From positions 1 through 50,843 of the forward strand of contig CAMYDW010000011.1 of NCBI GenBank assembly GCA_947254645.1: a stretch of 50,843 bases of DNA, written 5' to 3'. The position numbers were made by a program, and so were the translations under genes. Shown here piece by piece: positions 1 through 8,181 of this stretch; position 1 is the stretch's first letter; each line of letters begins with the position of its first letter. The notes below the pieces were generated by a model. It did no database searches and was not told where the DNA came from. It saw only the letters and a program-made list of their open reading frames with translations. The DNA comes from an uncultured Peptococcaceae bacterium (GTDB lineage: Bacteria; Bacillota; Peptococcia; Peptococcales; Peptococcaceae).

Positions 1-39
1 TACATGGGGTTTTGTACGTTCAAATTTTTCTTTTGCCAT
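1..39 (-). CDS. tuf: Elongation factor Tu, 5' end only
   Basis: Thirteen codons run off the left edge and read MAKEKFERTKPHV, the well-known N-terminus of bacterial EF-Tu, the GTPase that brings aminoacyl-tRNA to the ribosome. The ATG is preceded by a strong AGGAGG site (51-57 region) and a consensus promoter at 93-121. The gene is therefore transcribed from its own promoter and is not simply trailing behind fusA. The GTPase motifs lie outside the window. Identification rests on the N-terminal peptide alone, which is distinctive. Confidence 0.9.
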   Translation of the reverse strand, partial: MAKEKFERTKPHV

Positions 40-92
40 TGTTTCTTTTCCTCCTCGGATTATAATCCTGAATGGTTTTCATACTACAGGTC

Positions 93-121
93 ATTGTAGC
101 CTTTTTACGAATTATTGTCAA
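93..121 (-). promoter_or_regulatory. Sigma-A promoter of tuf
   Basis: On the minus strand, TTGACA (116-121) and TACAAT (93-98) are separated by exactly 17 bp. The -10 lies about 55 bp upstream of the tuf ATG. Confidence 0.85.
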
Positions 122-201
122 TAAAGTATTTTCTTTTAAAAAAAGAGCTTTTTCCCTCGCTGCAAAGGTGCTGAAGCAAGTAACATTATCACAATGTTTT
201 T

Positions 202-230
202 TTGCAAATAAGTTTTATTTTTTATATAAT
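202..230 (+). promoter_or_regulatory. Sigma-A promoter of the small membrane protein gene
   Basis: TTGCAA (202-207) and a perfect TATAAT (225-230) with a 17-bp spacer, about 45 bp before the gene at 275. Confidence 0.8.
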
Positions 231-274
231 TTTATCATGGGCTAGGCTCTTGTTGAATGAAAGGATTGATAAAA

Positions 275-661
275 ATGAAGCATCTTTTTGCCGTTGTCCT
301 TATTTTTTCGACTTGTTTTCTTTCATCATGGTTTGATCAACACACCGCCTTAAAGACGATGACAATTGCACCTTTTATGATGTTTGTCATCAAAAACATT
401 GTCCTCTCTTTCTTGCTTCTCGTATCTGGCGCACTCTGTGGTACATCATTTATAAAGAGAGAAAGACACTCTTACATAGTCACCCTCGGCTTCTGGGGGA
501 CACTTGTATTGATGCTGTTTACTTTCCTTTTATCCAGGTTTTCAACAAATGATGTTTTTCAGCCATTGCTATTTATTATTGCCAACAGCCGGCTCTTACT
601 TTATATTACATCCTTTTACACAGGTCTTTATCTATTCGCAAAAAAGGAGACATCTCAATAA
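275..661 (+). CDS. Small polytopic membrane protein, unknown function
   Basis: A 128-residue protein with about four hydrophobic segments and a short charged C-terminus (KKETSQ). I do not recognise a family. An in-frame ATG exists at 257, but the only ribosome binding site (AAAGGA, 260-265) lies downstream of it and about 10 nt before the ATG at 275, so the protein should begin MKHLFAVV. It has its own promoter at 202-230. Its stop codon is inside the terminator hairpin, so it is monocistronic. The flanking genes, tuf and a secreted protein, give no clue to function. Confidence 0.75.
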   Translation: MKHLFAVVLIFSTCFLSSWFDQHTALKTMTIAPFMMFVIKNIVLSFLLLVSGALCGTSFIKRERHSYIVTLGFWGTLVLMLFTFLLSRFSTNDVFQPLLFIIANSRLLLYITSFYTGLYLFAKKETSQ

Positions 662-676
662 GATGTCTCCTTTTTT
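641..676. terminator. Bidirectional terminator
   Basis: A 10-bp perfect stem (GGAGACATCT / AGATGTCTCC, 646-670) with loop CAATA, A-run on the left and T-run on the right. It ends the plus-strand gene at 275-661, overlapping its stop codon, and the minus-strand gene at 679-1326. Confidence 0.92.
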
Positions 677-678
677 AT

Positions 679-1326
679 TTATTTTACGTCAGCGGCTGGG
701 GTGATGTCTTTAAAAACTTTGTCCCAGATTTGTTCATTCTTGGCATTTTCTTGGTCTACGATTGCATATAATTTGTCTAGTTGTTCATAAAGTGATTTTG
801 CTTGTCCTTCTGCCTCATCACTCAAGGATTTCATTTGCTTATCAAGGGCATCTAGTTTTTTCTGATCAGCCTTCAAGGTTGCCTTTTCATCGGCACTCAA
901 GAAGTTGGCAGAATCGATGACATCATTGATGTCTTCAGTGTCTGCTTTTTTTCCAATGCCATCATAGAGCTTATCCCAAAGTGCTTCATTTTTGCTAAAG
1001 ATTGCTTCATATTGATCGTCTAGTTTATCACCAACAACATTTTCAAATATTTTATTCACTTCATCTTCTAGCTTTTGAATTTCTTCCCAAGTTGGTGCCA
1101 GCTTTTGTTTACTTTGAATTAAGGTTTCTTTTTCCTCTGAGCTCAATCCTTTGATTTCATTGATATACTTTGCAAAATCACCATTTGTTACTTTATCTGC
1201 CATTGCCATAACTGCTGTATCGTTGGTTACATTTGCGGCATCATTTGCCATCACAGGGGCCAAACCAGTCATCATGGTGCTTCCTAAAATTGATCCAGTT
1301 AATAAAAGTGCGTTTAGTTTTTTCAT
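679..1326 (-). CDS. Secreted protein with two helical repeats, unknown function
   Basis: A 215-residue protein with a signal peptide (MKKL, hydrophobic to about residue 22, Ala-X-Ala-like cut near APVMAND). The mature part is highly charged, predicted helical, and consists of two related units of about 75 residues. Each has the order LSxxEKxTLxxxxxKL, then a coiled-coil-like stretch, then KNExxWDKxxxxI. The two WDK motifs (ALWDKLYDGI and QIWDKVFKDI) and two LS(S/A)xEK motifs mark an internal duplication. There are no cysteines and no sortase signal, so it is probably released or periplasm-like. It lies just downstream of, and co-oriented with, a two-component system and may be its target. The ribosome binding site is GGAGAC. 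I know no function. Confidence 0.8.
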   Translation of the reverse strand: MKKLNALLLTGSILGSTMMTGLAPVMANDAANVTNDTAVMAMADKVTNGDFAKYINEIKGLSSEEKETLIQSKQKLAPTWEEIQKLEDEVNKIFENVVGDKLDDQYEAIFSKNEALWDKLYDGIGKKADTEDINDVIDSANFLSADEKATLKADQKKLDALDKQMKSLSDEAEGQAKSLYEQLDKLYAIVDQENAKNEQIWDKVFKDITPAADVK

Positions 1327-1361
1327 TTTAATCGTCTCCGCTTCTGTCTTGTTATTTTAAT

Positions 1362-1381
1362 AGATAGGCTCTTTCCTATCT
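1362..1381. repeat. Inverted repeat upstream of the secreted-protein gene
   Basis: AGATAGG-N6-CCTATCT, 7-bp perfect arms, sits between the sensor kinase gene and the secreted-protein gene about 36 bp upstream of the latter's ATG. It has no T-run on the minus strand, so an operator or leader hairpin is more likely than a terminator. Confidence 0.5.
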
Positions 1382-1470
1382 GTGACCATTCTACTAAACA
1401 GACATCGGATAAATCCCCTCAAATTTGAATGAAAATAGGTCTTATTTGTGGCAAAAATGTGGCAGGATTT

Positions 1471-2850
1471 TTATTTTCGAGGAAAGATGAGCGTGAATGT
1501 GGTACAACCGACTTCAGAAGCCACTTTGATTTGACCCTGATGCTTCTCTACACCCTCTGCAACCATGGACAGGCCAATGCCAAAATTGCCATTTTTGCCT
1601 TTATAGAAACGCTCGAAAATGTGTTCAATATCTTCTGGTGCAATACCTTCCCCATCATCTGAAATGTGCACAACAACCTTTTCTGCCTCAAGGGTGCCTG
1701 TTATGCGAATACACGTTTTTGCATAACGGTAGGCATTTGATAAGATGTTGTCGAATATTTTTTCCAAGAGCTCTTCATCCCCTATCATCGGAAGTTTCTC
1801 AGGCATTTCAAAGGCAACTTCTATCCCTTTGGTATCGCAGCCAGATTGATAATCCACTGCCTGATAAAGAATATCGTGTAAATCAACGGCTTCCTTTTTA
1901 AACGCTCTTGTTTCAAATTTAGACAAATATAAAATATCATCTACCAAGCGAGACATTTTTTGACTCTGGCGATAAATAACTTCCAATCCTTGCTCCTCAT
2001 CAATAACATGATGAATGAGTCCCTCTGTATAACCCTGTATTGACATCAGCGGGGTTCGTAGTTCATGGGAAGCATTTTGAAAAAACTGTTTTTGCAGCAA
2101 TTCAGATTGCTCTATTTGCGCCGCCATTGCTTCTACTGTATCCACGACTTGTTCAAATTCTTCATAAGCCACCTCAGGCGGTGTACGTGGTTTTTCACGC
2201 TTCCCAACTTGAAGCAAATACATTTTCAACATGTTAAAGGCACGAGAAATCGAACGCAGCTGCATAAAGTTGAGCAACACAATCAAGCCACAAAAAATAA
2301 CAGACAAGGCAATAATAATTTTATCCATTGCCTCAATAATGCGATGGGTAGAAGTGATGTTGATGTAGACAAGCATTTCATAGTCCTTCGCACCCTCGGC
2401 TTCACTGGCCTTGATGCTATAATCATCAAAGAACCCTTTATATTTTCTCTTTTCTACCAAATAGGTTTGTTGGTCTATCGTGATTGTATGCCGCACACGT
2501 TCCTCTAGATAGCCTTTGGTTTCCATTTCATGGAGAATTTTTTCCGACAACTGCCGTTCATTATCGGTATACCATTCACCAATTGGTTTTTCTGGGTCTA
2601 TGAAAGGGTCAATGACGATGGTGTATACCAAAAAGAACACCCTGTCTTCTCTTTCATAGGTTGCGGGGCTATTTGCATCGTCATAACGAGAATCGAAGGT
2701 TTCATCCATAGAATCATTGGTAATATCATTCAAATACTGTTTCATCAGAAGATGAAACCCTCCCGATAAACAGATGCAAACCAAGATAGTACACATCAAC
2801 GGAATGACCATCAGCCGTGTGGATAATTTTTTCTTTCTATTCATATTCAC
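1471..2850 (-). CDS. Sensor histidine kinase, two transmembrane segments
   Basis: A 459-residue membrane sensor kinase that should autophosphorylate and pass phosphate to the response regulator encoded just upstream. TM1 is about residues 13-36, an extracytoplasmic domain of roughly 135 residues follows, TM2 is about 177-197, then a HAMP-like linker. The dimerisation/phosphoacceptor box is SHELRTPL with His262, the N box is DNILSNAYRYAK (368-378), G1 is DDGEG near 398, F box ERFYKG, G2 GNFGIGLSMV (421-430). All catalytic motifs are intact. The sensor domain is acidic and not recognised. The start overlaps the regulator's end by 4 nt, so the two are translationally coupled. The stimulus cannot be told from sequence. 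Confidence 0.92.
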   Translation of the reverse strand: MNMNRKKKLSTRLMVIPLMCTILVCICLSGGFHLLMKQYLNDITNDSMDETFDSRYDDANSPATYEREDRVFFLVYTIVIDPFIDPEKPIGEWYTDNERQLSEKILHEMETKGYLEERVRHTITIDQQTYLVEKRKYKGFFDDYSIKASEAEGAKDYEMLVYINITSTHRIIEAMDKIIIALSVIFCGLIVLLNFMQLRSISRAFNMLKMYLLQVGKREKPRTPPEVAYEEFEQVVDTVEAMAAQIEQSELLQKQFFQNASHELRTPLMSIQGYTEGLIHHVIDEEQGLEVIYRQSQKMSRLVDDILYLSKFETRAFKKEAVDLHDILYQAVDYQSGCDTKGIEVAFEMPEKLPMIGDEELLEKIFDNILSNAYRYAKTCIRITGTLEAEKVVVHISDDGEGIAPEDIEHIFERFYKGKNGNFGIGLSMVAEGVEKHQGQIKVASEVGCTTFTLIFPRK

Positions 2851-3539
2851 TCACTTATCAGCTTCAAGCGAAAACCAAATCCCCAAACAGTCTCAATTTC
2901 CACACCACTCTCTGCGGTTCGCAGTTTCTTTCGTAGACGCTTAATCGTATCATCTGTCACACGGGTTTCCACAAGAGCATCATAGCCCCAAATTTTATCC
3001 AGCAATTCTTCTCTCGAAACTGCTTGATCCTGTCTTTCTAATAGGTACTGCATCAAATCATATTCTGTTTTGGTGAGTTTGAGGGCCGCACCTTTGACGA
3101 AGCAATTTTTCAGAGATGCATCAATGCGAATATCACCAAATTCTAGCGCCGTTTTTGCCGCCACTCTATTTTTTTCTCTTTTAAGTATGGCATTCACACG
3201 CATGGTGAGTTTTACTGGCGAAAATGGTTTCGTAAAATAATCATCCCCACCAGCAGTAAAGCCAGTCATATAGTCTGCATCTGTATCCCGTGCCGTTAGA
3301 AAAACAATCGGGACATCAGAGCGCTTGCGTATTTTTACACTCAAGGAAAAGCCATCTGTCCCAGGCATCATCACATCGAGAATAATTAAGTCAGGTTCTT
3401 TGTCCTCAAAAGAAGCATAGAGATCATCTCCATTTTCAAAGGCCACCACTTCATGACCAGCTTCCTGCAAAAAGCGTTTAATCAAATCGCGAATATCTTT
3501 TTCATCATCCGCAATGTATATCAATCCTTTATAATCCAT
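2847..3539 (-). CDS. OmpR/PhoB-family response regulator
   Basis: A receiver domain followed by a winged-helix DNA-binding domain, 230 residues from the start chosen here. The acidic pocket (ADDEKD), phosphoacceptor Asp55 in ILDVMMPG and Lys104 in FTKPFSP are all present. The C-terminal part has the typical LTKTEYDLMQYLL and VWGFGFRL segments of the OmpR fold. A GTG at 3548 extends the frame by three codons, but AGAGAGG sits 8 nt before the ATG at 3539, which I prefer. It is the first gene of a regulator-kinase pair. The secreted repeat protein just downstream is a plausible target, which is inference. Confidence 0.93.
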   Translation of the reverse strand: MDYKGLIYIADDEKDIRDLIKRFLQEAGHEVVAFENGDDLYASFEDKEPDLIILDVMMPGTDGFSLSVKIRKRSDVPIVFLTARDTDADYMTGFTAGGDDYFTKPFSPVKLTMRVNAILKREKNRVAAKTALEFGDIRIDASLKNCFVKGAALKLTKTEYDLMQYLLERQDQAVSREELLDKIWGYDALVETRVTDDTIKRLRKKLRTAESGVEIETVWGFGFRLKLISE

Positions 3540-3631
3540 TGTTGGCACCTCTCTTCACTATAATGCGCTGCCGTTCCGTTCAGTCTATCATATCAATCAT
3601 CGAAATCAAATGTGGTTTTTATTTTTGAGCA

Positions 3632-3661
3632 CAAAAAAAGCACTCTTTTAAAAGAGTGCTT
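3632..3661 (-). terminator. Terminator of tRNA-Leu
   Basis: AGCACTCTTTT / AAAAGAGTGCT hairpin followed on the minus strand by seven T residues, immediately after the tRNA gene. Confidence 0.9.
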
Positions 3662-3664
3662 TAC

Positions 3665-3746
3665 TGCGGTGGACGGGACTTGAACCCGTACGAGTTGCCT
3701 CACACGCCCCTCAAACGTGCGCGTATGCCAATTCCGCCACCACCGC
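3665..3746 (-). tRNA. tRNA-Leu, anticodon GAG
   Basis: On the minus strand the gene folds as a class II tRNA. The acceptor is GCGGTGG / CCACCGC with discriminator A. The D-arm starts TGGCGGAATTGGCA. The anticodon stem is CACGT / GCGTG around the loop TTGAGGG, giving anticodon GAG (reads CUC/CUU). A long variable arm and a T-loop GGTTCAAGTCC follow. The CCA end is not encoded. It has its own strong promoter and terminator, so it is independent of the coaE operon that ends just upstream. Confidence 0.95.
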
Positions 3747-3767
3747 TTGGTCATCACGACAAAACAT

Positions 3768-3796
3768 ATTATACGAAATAAGCCCTAGCACGTCAA
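3768..3796 (-). promoter_or_regulatory. Strong promoter of tRNA-Leu
   Basis: TTGACG (3791-3796), 17-bp spacer, perfect TATAAT (3768-3773), ending about 22 bp before the mature tRNA 5' end. Confidence 0.9.
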
Positions 3797-3805
3797 GAGT
3801 AATTA

Positions 3806-4387
3806 TTAATTTTTTTCTATTGTTTTCAAAAGTTTATCCACTTGCATGTGCAATTCAGCAAGGGTGCCGTTGTTATGAATGACTGTTGGATGATATGAGA
3901 GCCGTGTTGCATCATCCATTTGAGAGGCGATTTTTTGTTCTGCATAAGCAGCATCAATGTCATCACGAGCCATTAATCTTTTTTCCTTCAAGATTGAATC
4001 CGTTAAAACCAGCCATACCTCATCACACAATACATCAAACCCTGTTTCATAAAGAAGTGGCACGACCAAAAAAACCAGCTCTTCCTTAGCATAAGTGCCT
4101 AGCACTTCCTTGGTTCTATCTAAAATCGCTGGATGCATGATGGCATTGAGGGTCTTTCTCGCCTCTTCATCAGAAAAAATACACTTTCCTAGCTTTTCAC
4201 GACTCAACCGCCCATTCTCCAGCACCTGTTCACCAAAGGCCTGCACAATGGCTTCTATAATAGCCTCTTCTGCAATCACCTCACGAGAGAGGATATCTGT
4301 ATCAATTACTGGATGGCCTTGTTCTTCCAAGTAATGGCTCACTGCAGACTTGCCAGAAGCAATGCCACCTGTGATTCCTATAATCAT
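3806..4387 (-). CDS. coaE: Dephospho-CoA kinase
   Basis: Catalyses the last step of coenzyme A synthesis, ATP-dependent phosphorylation of the 3' hydroxyl of dephospho-CoA, in the cytoplasm. The 193-residue protein begins MIIGITGGIASGKS, with the P-loop at about residues 8-15, followed by the family motifs DTD (HPVIDTD) and HPAI. The start was moved from an upstream in-frame ATG to 4387, because AGGAGA lies 6 nt before it and everything upstream overlaps mutM without matching the family. It follows mutM by 10 bp, its ribosome binding site abutting the mutM stop codon, and is the last gene of the polA-mutM-coaE operon, a common Firmicutes arrangement. Confidence 0.95.
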   Translation of the reverse strand: MIIGITGGIASGKSAVSHYLEEQGHPVIDTDILSREVIAEEAIIEAIVQAFGEQVLENGRLSREKLGKCIFSDEEARKTLNAIMHPAILDRTKEVLGTYAKEELVFLVVPLLYETGFDVLCDEVWLVLTDSILKEKRLMARDDIDAAYAEQKIASQMDDATRLSYHPTVIHNNGTLAELHMQVDKLLKTIEKN

Positions 4388-4397
4388 CTTGATTCTC

Positions 4398-5225
4398 CTA
4401 GCTTTTTTGACAACATGGACAATAGACACTGCTGCGACCTCCAACCACCAATCGCTTTAAAGGAGTGCCACACGTCACACAAGGGGCGCCTGCACGACCA
4501 TAAACACGGTGTGATAATTGGAAGCTGCCTTCTTGTGCGTCGCTATTGACATAATCACGAATGGTACTGCCCCCTGCCAAGATGGCTTCGGACAATACTT
4601 CCTTGGCAGCCTGTGCCAAACGTTCACATTCCACTTTTCTCAAACGATAAGCACTTTTTAAGGGTCTTATGCCTGCACGGAAAAGAATTTCATCAGCATA
4701 AATATTGCCAATGCCTGCGACAATACCTTGATCTAAAATGAATGATTTAATCGGCTTCTTCCTGTTTTGGCATCGTTGGTAAAGATACTCCCCATCAAAG
4801 GAATCAGAAAGCGGCTCTGGCCCAAGCTTTGCAAGAGGCAACTGCTGATTCGGGCACGCTTCGTAATAGGAAAGTCCACCAAAACGTCGTACATCTTCAT
4901 AAACCAGTTGCTTGCCATCATCTAAATAAAGAACAAGATGGTCATGTTTTTGAGGCTGATATGCCCTCTCTTTGACCAACAATTTTCCTGTCATACGCAA
5001 ATGACAGACCACCCATCCGTGATCCAATACCAACAGAATATATTTGCCACGACGTGCAATCTCTTTAATCAGGGCACCTTCTACAGCACGTGAAAAAGCA
5101 GCACCATCCTCTTTTGGATGGTGCACCACTTGTTGATTTAAAACAACGGTTTTCATGATATGTCTATTGACGAGATGTGGGGTAAGGGTTCTACAGACTG
5201 TTTCTACTTCTGGTAATTCTGGCAT
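4398..5225 (-). CDS. mutM: Formamidopyrimidine-DNA glycosylase (Fpg)
   Basis: Base-excision repair enzyme that removes 8-oxoguanine and formamidopyrimidines and cleaves the strand by beta,delta-elimination. The 275-residue protein begins MPELPEVETV, giving the catalytic N-terminal Pro after Met removal and the conserved Glu next to it. GIGNIYADEILFRAGI is the helix-two-turn-helix region. The C-terminus carries a CxxC...CxxC zinc finger (CVTC...CPCC). An upstream extension was rejected because the family always starts at MPELPE. The ATG overlaps the polA stop by one base (TAATG), indicating translational coupling with polA. Confidence 0.97.
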   Translation of the reverse strand: MPELPEVETVCRTLTPHLVNRHIMKTVVLNQQVVHHPKEDGAAFSRAVEGALIKEIARRGKYILLVLDHGWVVCHLRMTGKLLVKERAYQPQKHDHLVLYLDDGKQLVYEDVRRFGGLSYYEACPNQQLPLAKLGPEPLSDSFDGEYLYQRCQNRKKPIKSFILDQGIVAGIGNIYADEILFRAGIRPLKSAYRLRKVECERLAQAAKEVLSEAILAGGSTIRDYVNSDAQEGSFQLSHRVYGRAGAPCVTCGTPLKRLVVGGRSSVYCPCCQKS

Positions 5226-7825
5226 TAAATATGCTCCATTTCTTGCCAATTAAAGCCTGCTTTAAAATCTGCTTTCAGAGGCACCATCAATTTCAATACC
5301 TCTTCCATGCTCTGACGGACCATTTTCACCAAGGCCGCCGCTTCTTCTTTACTCACTTCAAAAATCAACTCATCGTGTACCTGAAGAAGCATTTTTGCTT
5401 TTAGGTTGCTGTCCTTGAGTTGTTGGTCACAACGAATCATGGCCATTTTGATGATATCAGCAGCAGTCCCTTGAATCGGGGAGTTGACCGCTGTTCTCTC
5501 AGCAAAATGTCGCAAATTTTTGTTGCGGCTGTTGATGTCTTTGATATAGCGACGTCGACCCATCATGGTTGTCACATAACCATTTTCACGTGCTTGTTCA
5601 ATGGTTTCTTGAATAAAAGATTGCACCAGCGGATAACGAGCGAAATATTTTTCAATATATTCGCCAGCCTCACGGCGACTGATGCCCAATTCTTTGGACA
5701 AGCCAAAGTCTGTTTGACCATAAATAATCCCAAAGTTAACAGCCTTTGCAGCGCGTCGTTGTGACGAGGTCACTTCGTCCATCGGCACATGAAACACTTC
5801 TGATGCGGTGCGTCTATGAATGTCTTCATTTTTGTTAAAGGAAGCAATGAGGCCATCATCGCCACTTAAATGCGCCAATACACGCAACTCAATTTGAGAA
5901 TAGTCGGCGCTGATTAGTAGATTATTCGGATTAAGAGGCGTGAAAGCTTGGCGAATACGTCGCCCTTCCTCGGTGCGAACAGGGATATTTTGCAAATTAG
6001 GCGCCGTACTGGATAAGCGCCCTGTTGCTGTAATGGTTTGATTGAAGGTGGTATGGACACAGTCTTTTTCATCCACCAATTTTAGCAACCCATCCACATA
6101 AGTGCCTTTTAGCTTTGTCAGCTGACGATAATCTAAAATTTCTTGAATGATTGGATGCTGGTCTCTTAGCATTTCTAGCACCTCGGCATTGGTGGAATAG
6201 CCTGTCTTTGTTTTCTTGATTGGCGGCAATGCCAACACCTCAAAAAGAATGTGGCCCAATTGCTTTGGTGAATTGACATTAAAGCTTTCTCCCGCCAACT
6301 CAGCAATGGTTTCTTCGATTTTCTTGATACGACCATCAAATTCTGTCTGCAAGGCCTTCAGATAATCGGTATTCACATGAATGCCTTCTGTTTCCATTTC
6401 TGCAAGGATACTAGAAAGAGGTAATTCCATATTACGATAAAGCTCGCCACTCCCGCAGTCATTGAGCTTTGCCATCATGATTGGGCGTAAGGCCTCTATG
6501 ATTTCTAGGGTAGCATAATAACAGGATGGTGGATTTTCTGGCAATGGGCGGTCAAGATACAGGGTGGCCAAGCGCACCAATTGCTGGTCATTTTCTTCTG
6601 GTTGAGTGATATAGTCACTCAAAACAATATCCCAAACAATGCGTTCGCTAGATACGCCTGCTGAAATAAACGCACTACTTAGTTTTTTAGCATCATCTGT
6701 CAAAATATGGGTATTGCTATCTGACAGCAGCCCTTCCATCGCCGTTGCAACAGTTTGCCACTCGCCATTGACGCTGAGGGTATAATTGCCTTCAGAAGTA
6801 CGCCATGAAAATTGGGTCACTTCGGAAGCATTGTCTATATCCACCACCATGACATATTGATCCGGTTTAAGGGCAGATAGTAAAGCAACCCCATCTTCAA
6901 CAGACTCAAGGAGGGTGCCATCAACTGTTTCTTCAGGAGTGTCATCGGCATTGAGGCCTTGATGGGTAGCCTCTAATTGCTTCACCAATTTATTGAGTTC
7001 TAGTTCTTTATAAAAAGCCAATAGTTTTTCCACATCTGGGGATTCATAGGAAAAATCGCAAGCGTCAAAGTCCAAAGGCACATCGCGCAAAATAGTCGCA
7101 AGCTCACGGCTCAAGAAAGCATGCGCTTTCCCTTCCATCAACTTGTCATACATTTTTTTACCTTTATAATCTTCAACATGCTCATAGAGGCCTTCAATGG
7201 AGCCATAGCTTCCGAGCATCTTGCGTGCTGTTTTTTCGCCAACCCCTGGAATGCCAGGGATGTTGTCTGATTTATCGCCCATGAGCCCTTTTAATTCAAT
7301 GACGAGCTGTGGGGTAAGGTCATAGGCTTCTTTCAAATAGGTTGGCGTCACCAACTCCATATTAGAAACCCCTTTTTTAGGGAAGCACACCGTCACATCT
7401 TCACTCACCAACTGAAAAAGGTCTCTATCCCCACTCACAATAATGGTTTTATTGCCCTTTTCGCTATTGTGCTTACTCATGGTACCGATGATATCATCGG
7501 CTTCATAGCCTTCAATACCAAAGGTTTCAATATTCATATATGTCAGCGCCTCTTTAATCAATGGCATTTGCTGCGCCAATTCTTCAGGCATCCCTGTACG
7601 AGTGCCTTTGTAGTCTGCAAAGGTTTCATGGCGAAAGACCTTCTTGCTCACATCAAAAGCCACAAACAATTCATCTGGCGAAAATTGTGCCACCACTGAT
7701 TGCATCATATTTAAAAAGCCATAAATGGCATTGGTTGGTACACCTTTGCTATTAGATAAATGTGGCACACCGTAAAATGCTCTATTTGCAAGGCTATTGC
7801 CATCTATCATCAATAAGGTACTCAT
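5225..7825 (-). CDS. polA: DNA polymerase I
   Basis: Repair and Okazaki-fragment polymerase, 866 residues. The N-terminal 5'-3' exonuclease starts MSTLLMIDGNSLANRAFYG and carries the expected acidic clusters (EADDIIG, GDRDLFQL, GDKSDNIPG). The middle 3'-5' exonuclease domain has lost its catalytic acids: VVDIDNAS stands where D-x-E is expected, so proofreading is probably absent, as in Bacillus Pol I. The polymerase has motif A DYSQIELR (Asp641), motif B RRAAKAVNFGIIYG (about 690-703) and motif C QVHDELIFE (His817-Asp818). A GTG at 7846 would add seven residues, but GAGGGG lies 7 nt before the ATG at 7825. It follows the GIY-YIG gene by 17 bp. Confidence 0.97.
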   Translation of the reverse strand: MSTLLMIDGNSLANRAFYGVPHLSNSKGVPTNAIYGFLNMMQSVVAQFSPDELFVAFDVSKKVFRHETFADYKGTRTGMPEELAQQMPLIKEALTYMNIETFGIEGYEADDIIGTMSKHNSEKGNKTIIVSGDRDLFQLVSEDVTVCFPKKGVSNMELVTPTYLKEAYDLTPQLVIELKGLMGDKSDNIPGIPGVGEKTARKMLGSYGSIEGLYEHVEDYKGKKMYDKLMEGKAHAFLSRELATILRDVPLDFDACDFSYESPDVEKLLAFYKELELNKLVKQLEATHQGLNADDTPEETVDGTLLESVEDGVALLSALKPDQYVMVVDIDNASEVTQFSWRTSEGNYTLSVNGEWQTVATAMEGLLSDSNTHILTDDAKKLSSAFISAGVSSERIVWDIVLSDYITQPEENDQQLVRLATLYLDRPLPENPPSCYYATLEIIEALRPIMMAKLNDCGSGELYRNMELPLSSILAEMETEGIHVNTDYLKALQTEFDGRIKKIEETIAELAGESFNVNSPKQLGHILFEVLALPPIKKTKTGYSTNAEVLEMLRDQHPIIQEILDYRQLTKLKGTYVDGLLKLVDEKDCVHTTFNQTITATGRLSSTAPNLQNIPVRTEEGRRIRQAFTPLNPNNLLISADYSQIELRVLAHLSGDDGLIASFNKNEDIHRRTASEVFHVPMDEVTSSQRRAAKAVNFGIIYGQTDFGLSKELGISRREAGEYIEKYFARYPLVQSFIQETIEQARENGYVTTMMGRRRYIKDINSRNKNLRHFAERTAVNSPIQGTAADIIKMAMIRCDQQLKDSNLKAKMLLQVHDELIFEVSKEEAAALVKMVRQSMEEVLKLMVPLKADFKAGFNWQEMEHI

Positions 7826-7842
7826 TTCATAACCCCTCTTCT

Positions 7843-8097
7843 TCACTTAATCTCGCACTGTGCCAATATTGCCTTTTCTTTATGGCTCAGTTTTTTCAAA
7901 TGCCATTCTCTTGACATTGCTTCTTCTTTCGTTGAAAAGCATTCTGTATAAACCAGCTTTACAGGACGACGTGCCCTTGTATACTTGGCGCCTTTGCCAG
8001 TATTATGCACCGCCACGCGCGCCTCTGGATTGGGACTATACCCACAATAAAAAGTCCCATCTGCACAGGCTACGATATAGGCGTAATGCTTTGACAT
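7843..8097 (-). CDS. GIY-YIG nuclease-like protein (UPF0213/YhbQ-YazA type)
   Basis: A small single-domain protein of 84 residues. HYAYIVACADGTFYCGYS contains the YIV...YCGYS form of the GIY-YIG motif, then the conserved Arg in EARVAVHN, KGAKYT and RRPVKLVY typical of the UPF0213 family, and Glu near SREWHLKKL. Members have a nuclease fold and are suspected of a DNA-repair role, but the cellular function is not settled. Three consecutive ATGs occur. AGGAGG ends 7 nt before the third (8097), so that one is preferred. It is the first gene of the operon with polA, mutM and coaE, consistent with a repair role. Confidence 0.88.
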   Translation of the reverse strand: MSKHYAYIVACADGTFYCGYSPNPEARVAVHNTGKGAKYTRARRPVKLVYTECFSTKEEAMSREWHLKKLSHKEKAILAQCEIK

Positions 8098-8118
8098 CAT
8101 CATCCCTCCTAGAAAAAT

Positions 8119-8147
8119 AGTATAACAAATATATACCCTAAAACCAA
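8119..8147 (-). promoter_or_regulatory. Promoter of the GIY-YIG/polA/mutM/coaE operon
   Basis: TTGGTT (8142-8147), 17-bp spacer, TATACT (8119-8124) on the minus strand, just upstream of the AGGAGG at 8105-8110. The 5' leader would be very short. Confidence 0.6.
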
Positions 8148-8149
8148 AT

Positions 8150-8177
8150 AATCCCTCCTAGCGCCCTAGGAGGGATT
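8150..8177 (-). terminator. Terminator of asnB
   Basis: Perfect 12-bp stem (AATCCCTCCTAG / CTAGGAGGGATT) with loop CGCC directly after the asnB stop. The downstream T-tract is interrupted (ATTATTTGGTTTT), so termination may be incomplete. Confidence 0.75.
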
Positions 8178-8181
8178 CATA

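Noticed and set aside
130..155. A/T-rich hairpin before the small membrane protein
   Set aside because: The stem consists mostly of A-T pairs around a 2-nt apex; it is unlikely to form or to terminate transcription.
7860..8120. Plus-strand frame of 86 codons
   Set aside because: Antisense shadow of the GIY-YIG gene, with low-complexity Leu/Ser composition and no ribosome binding site.
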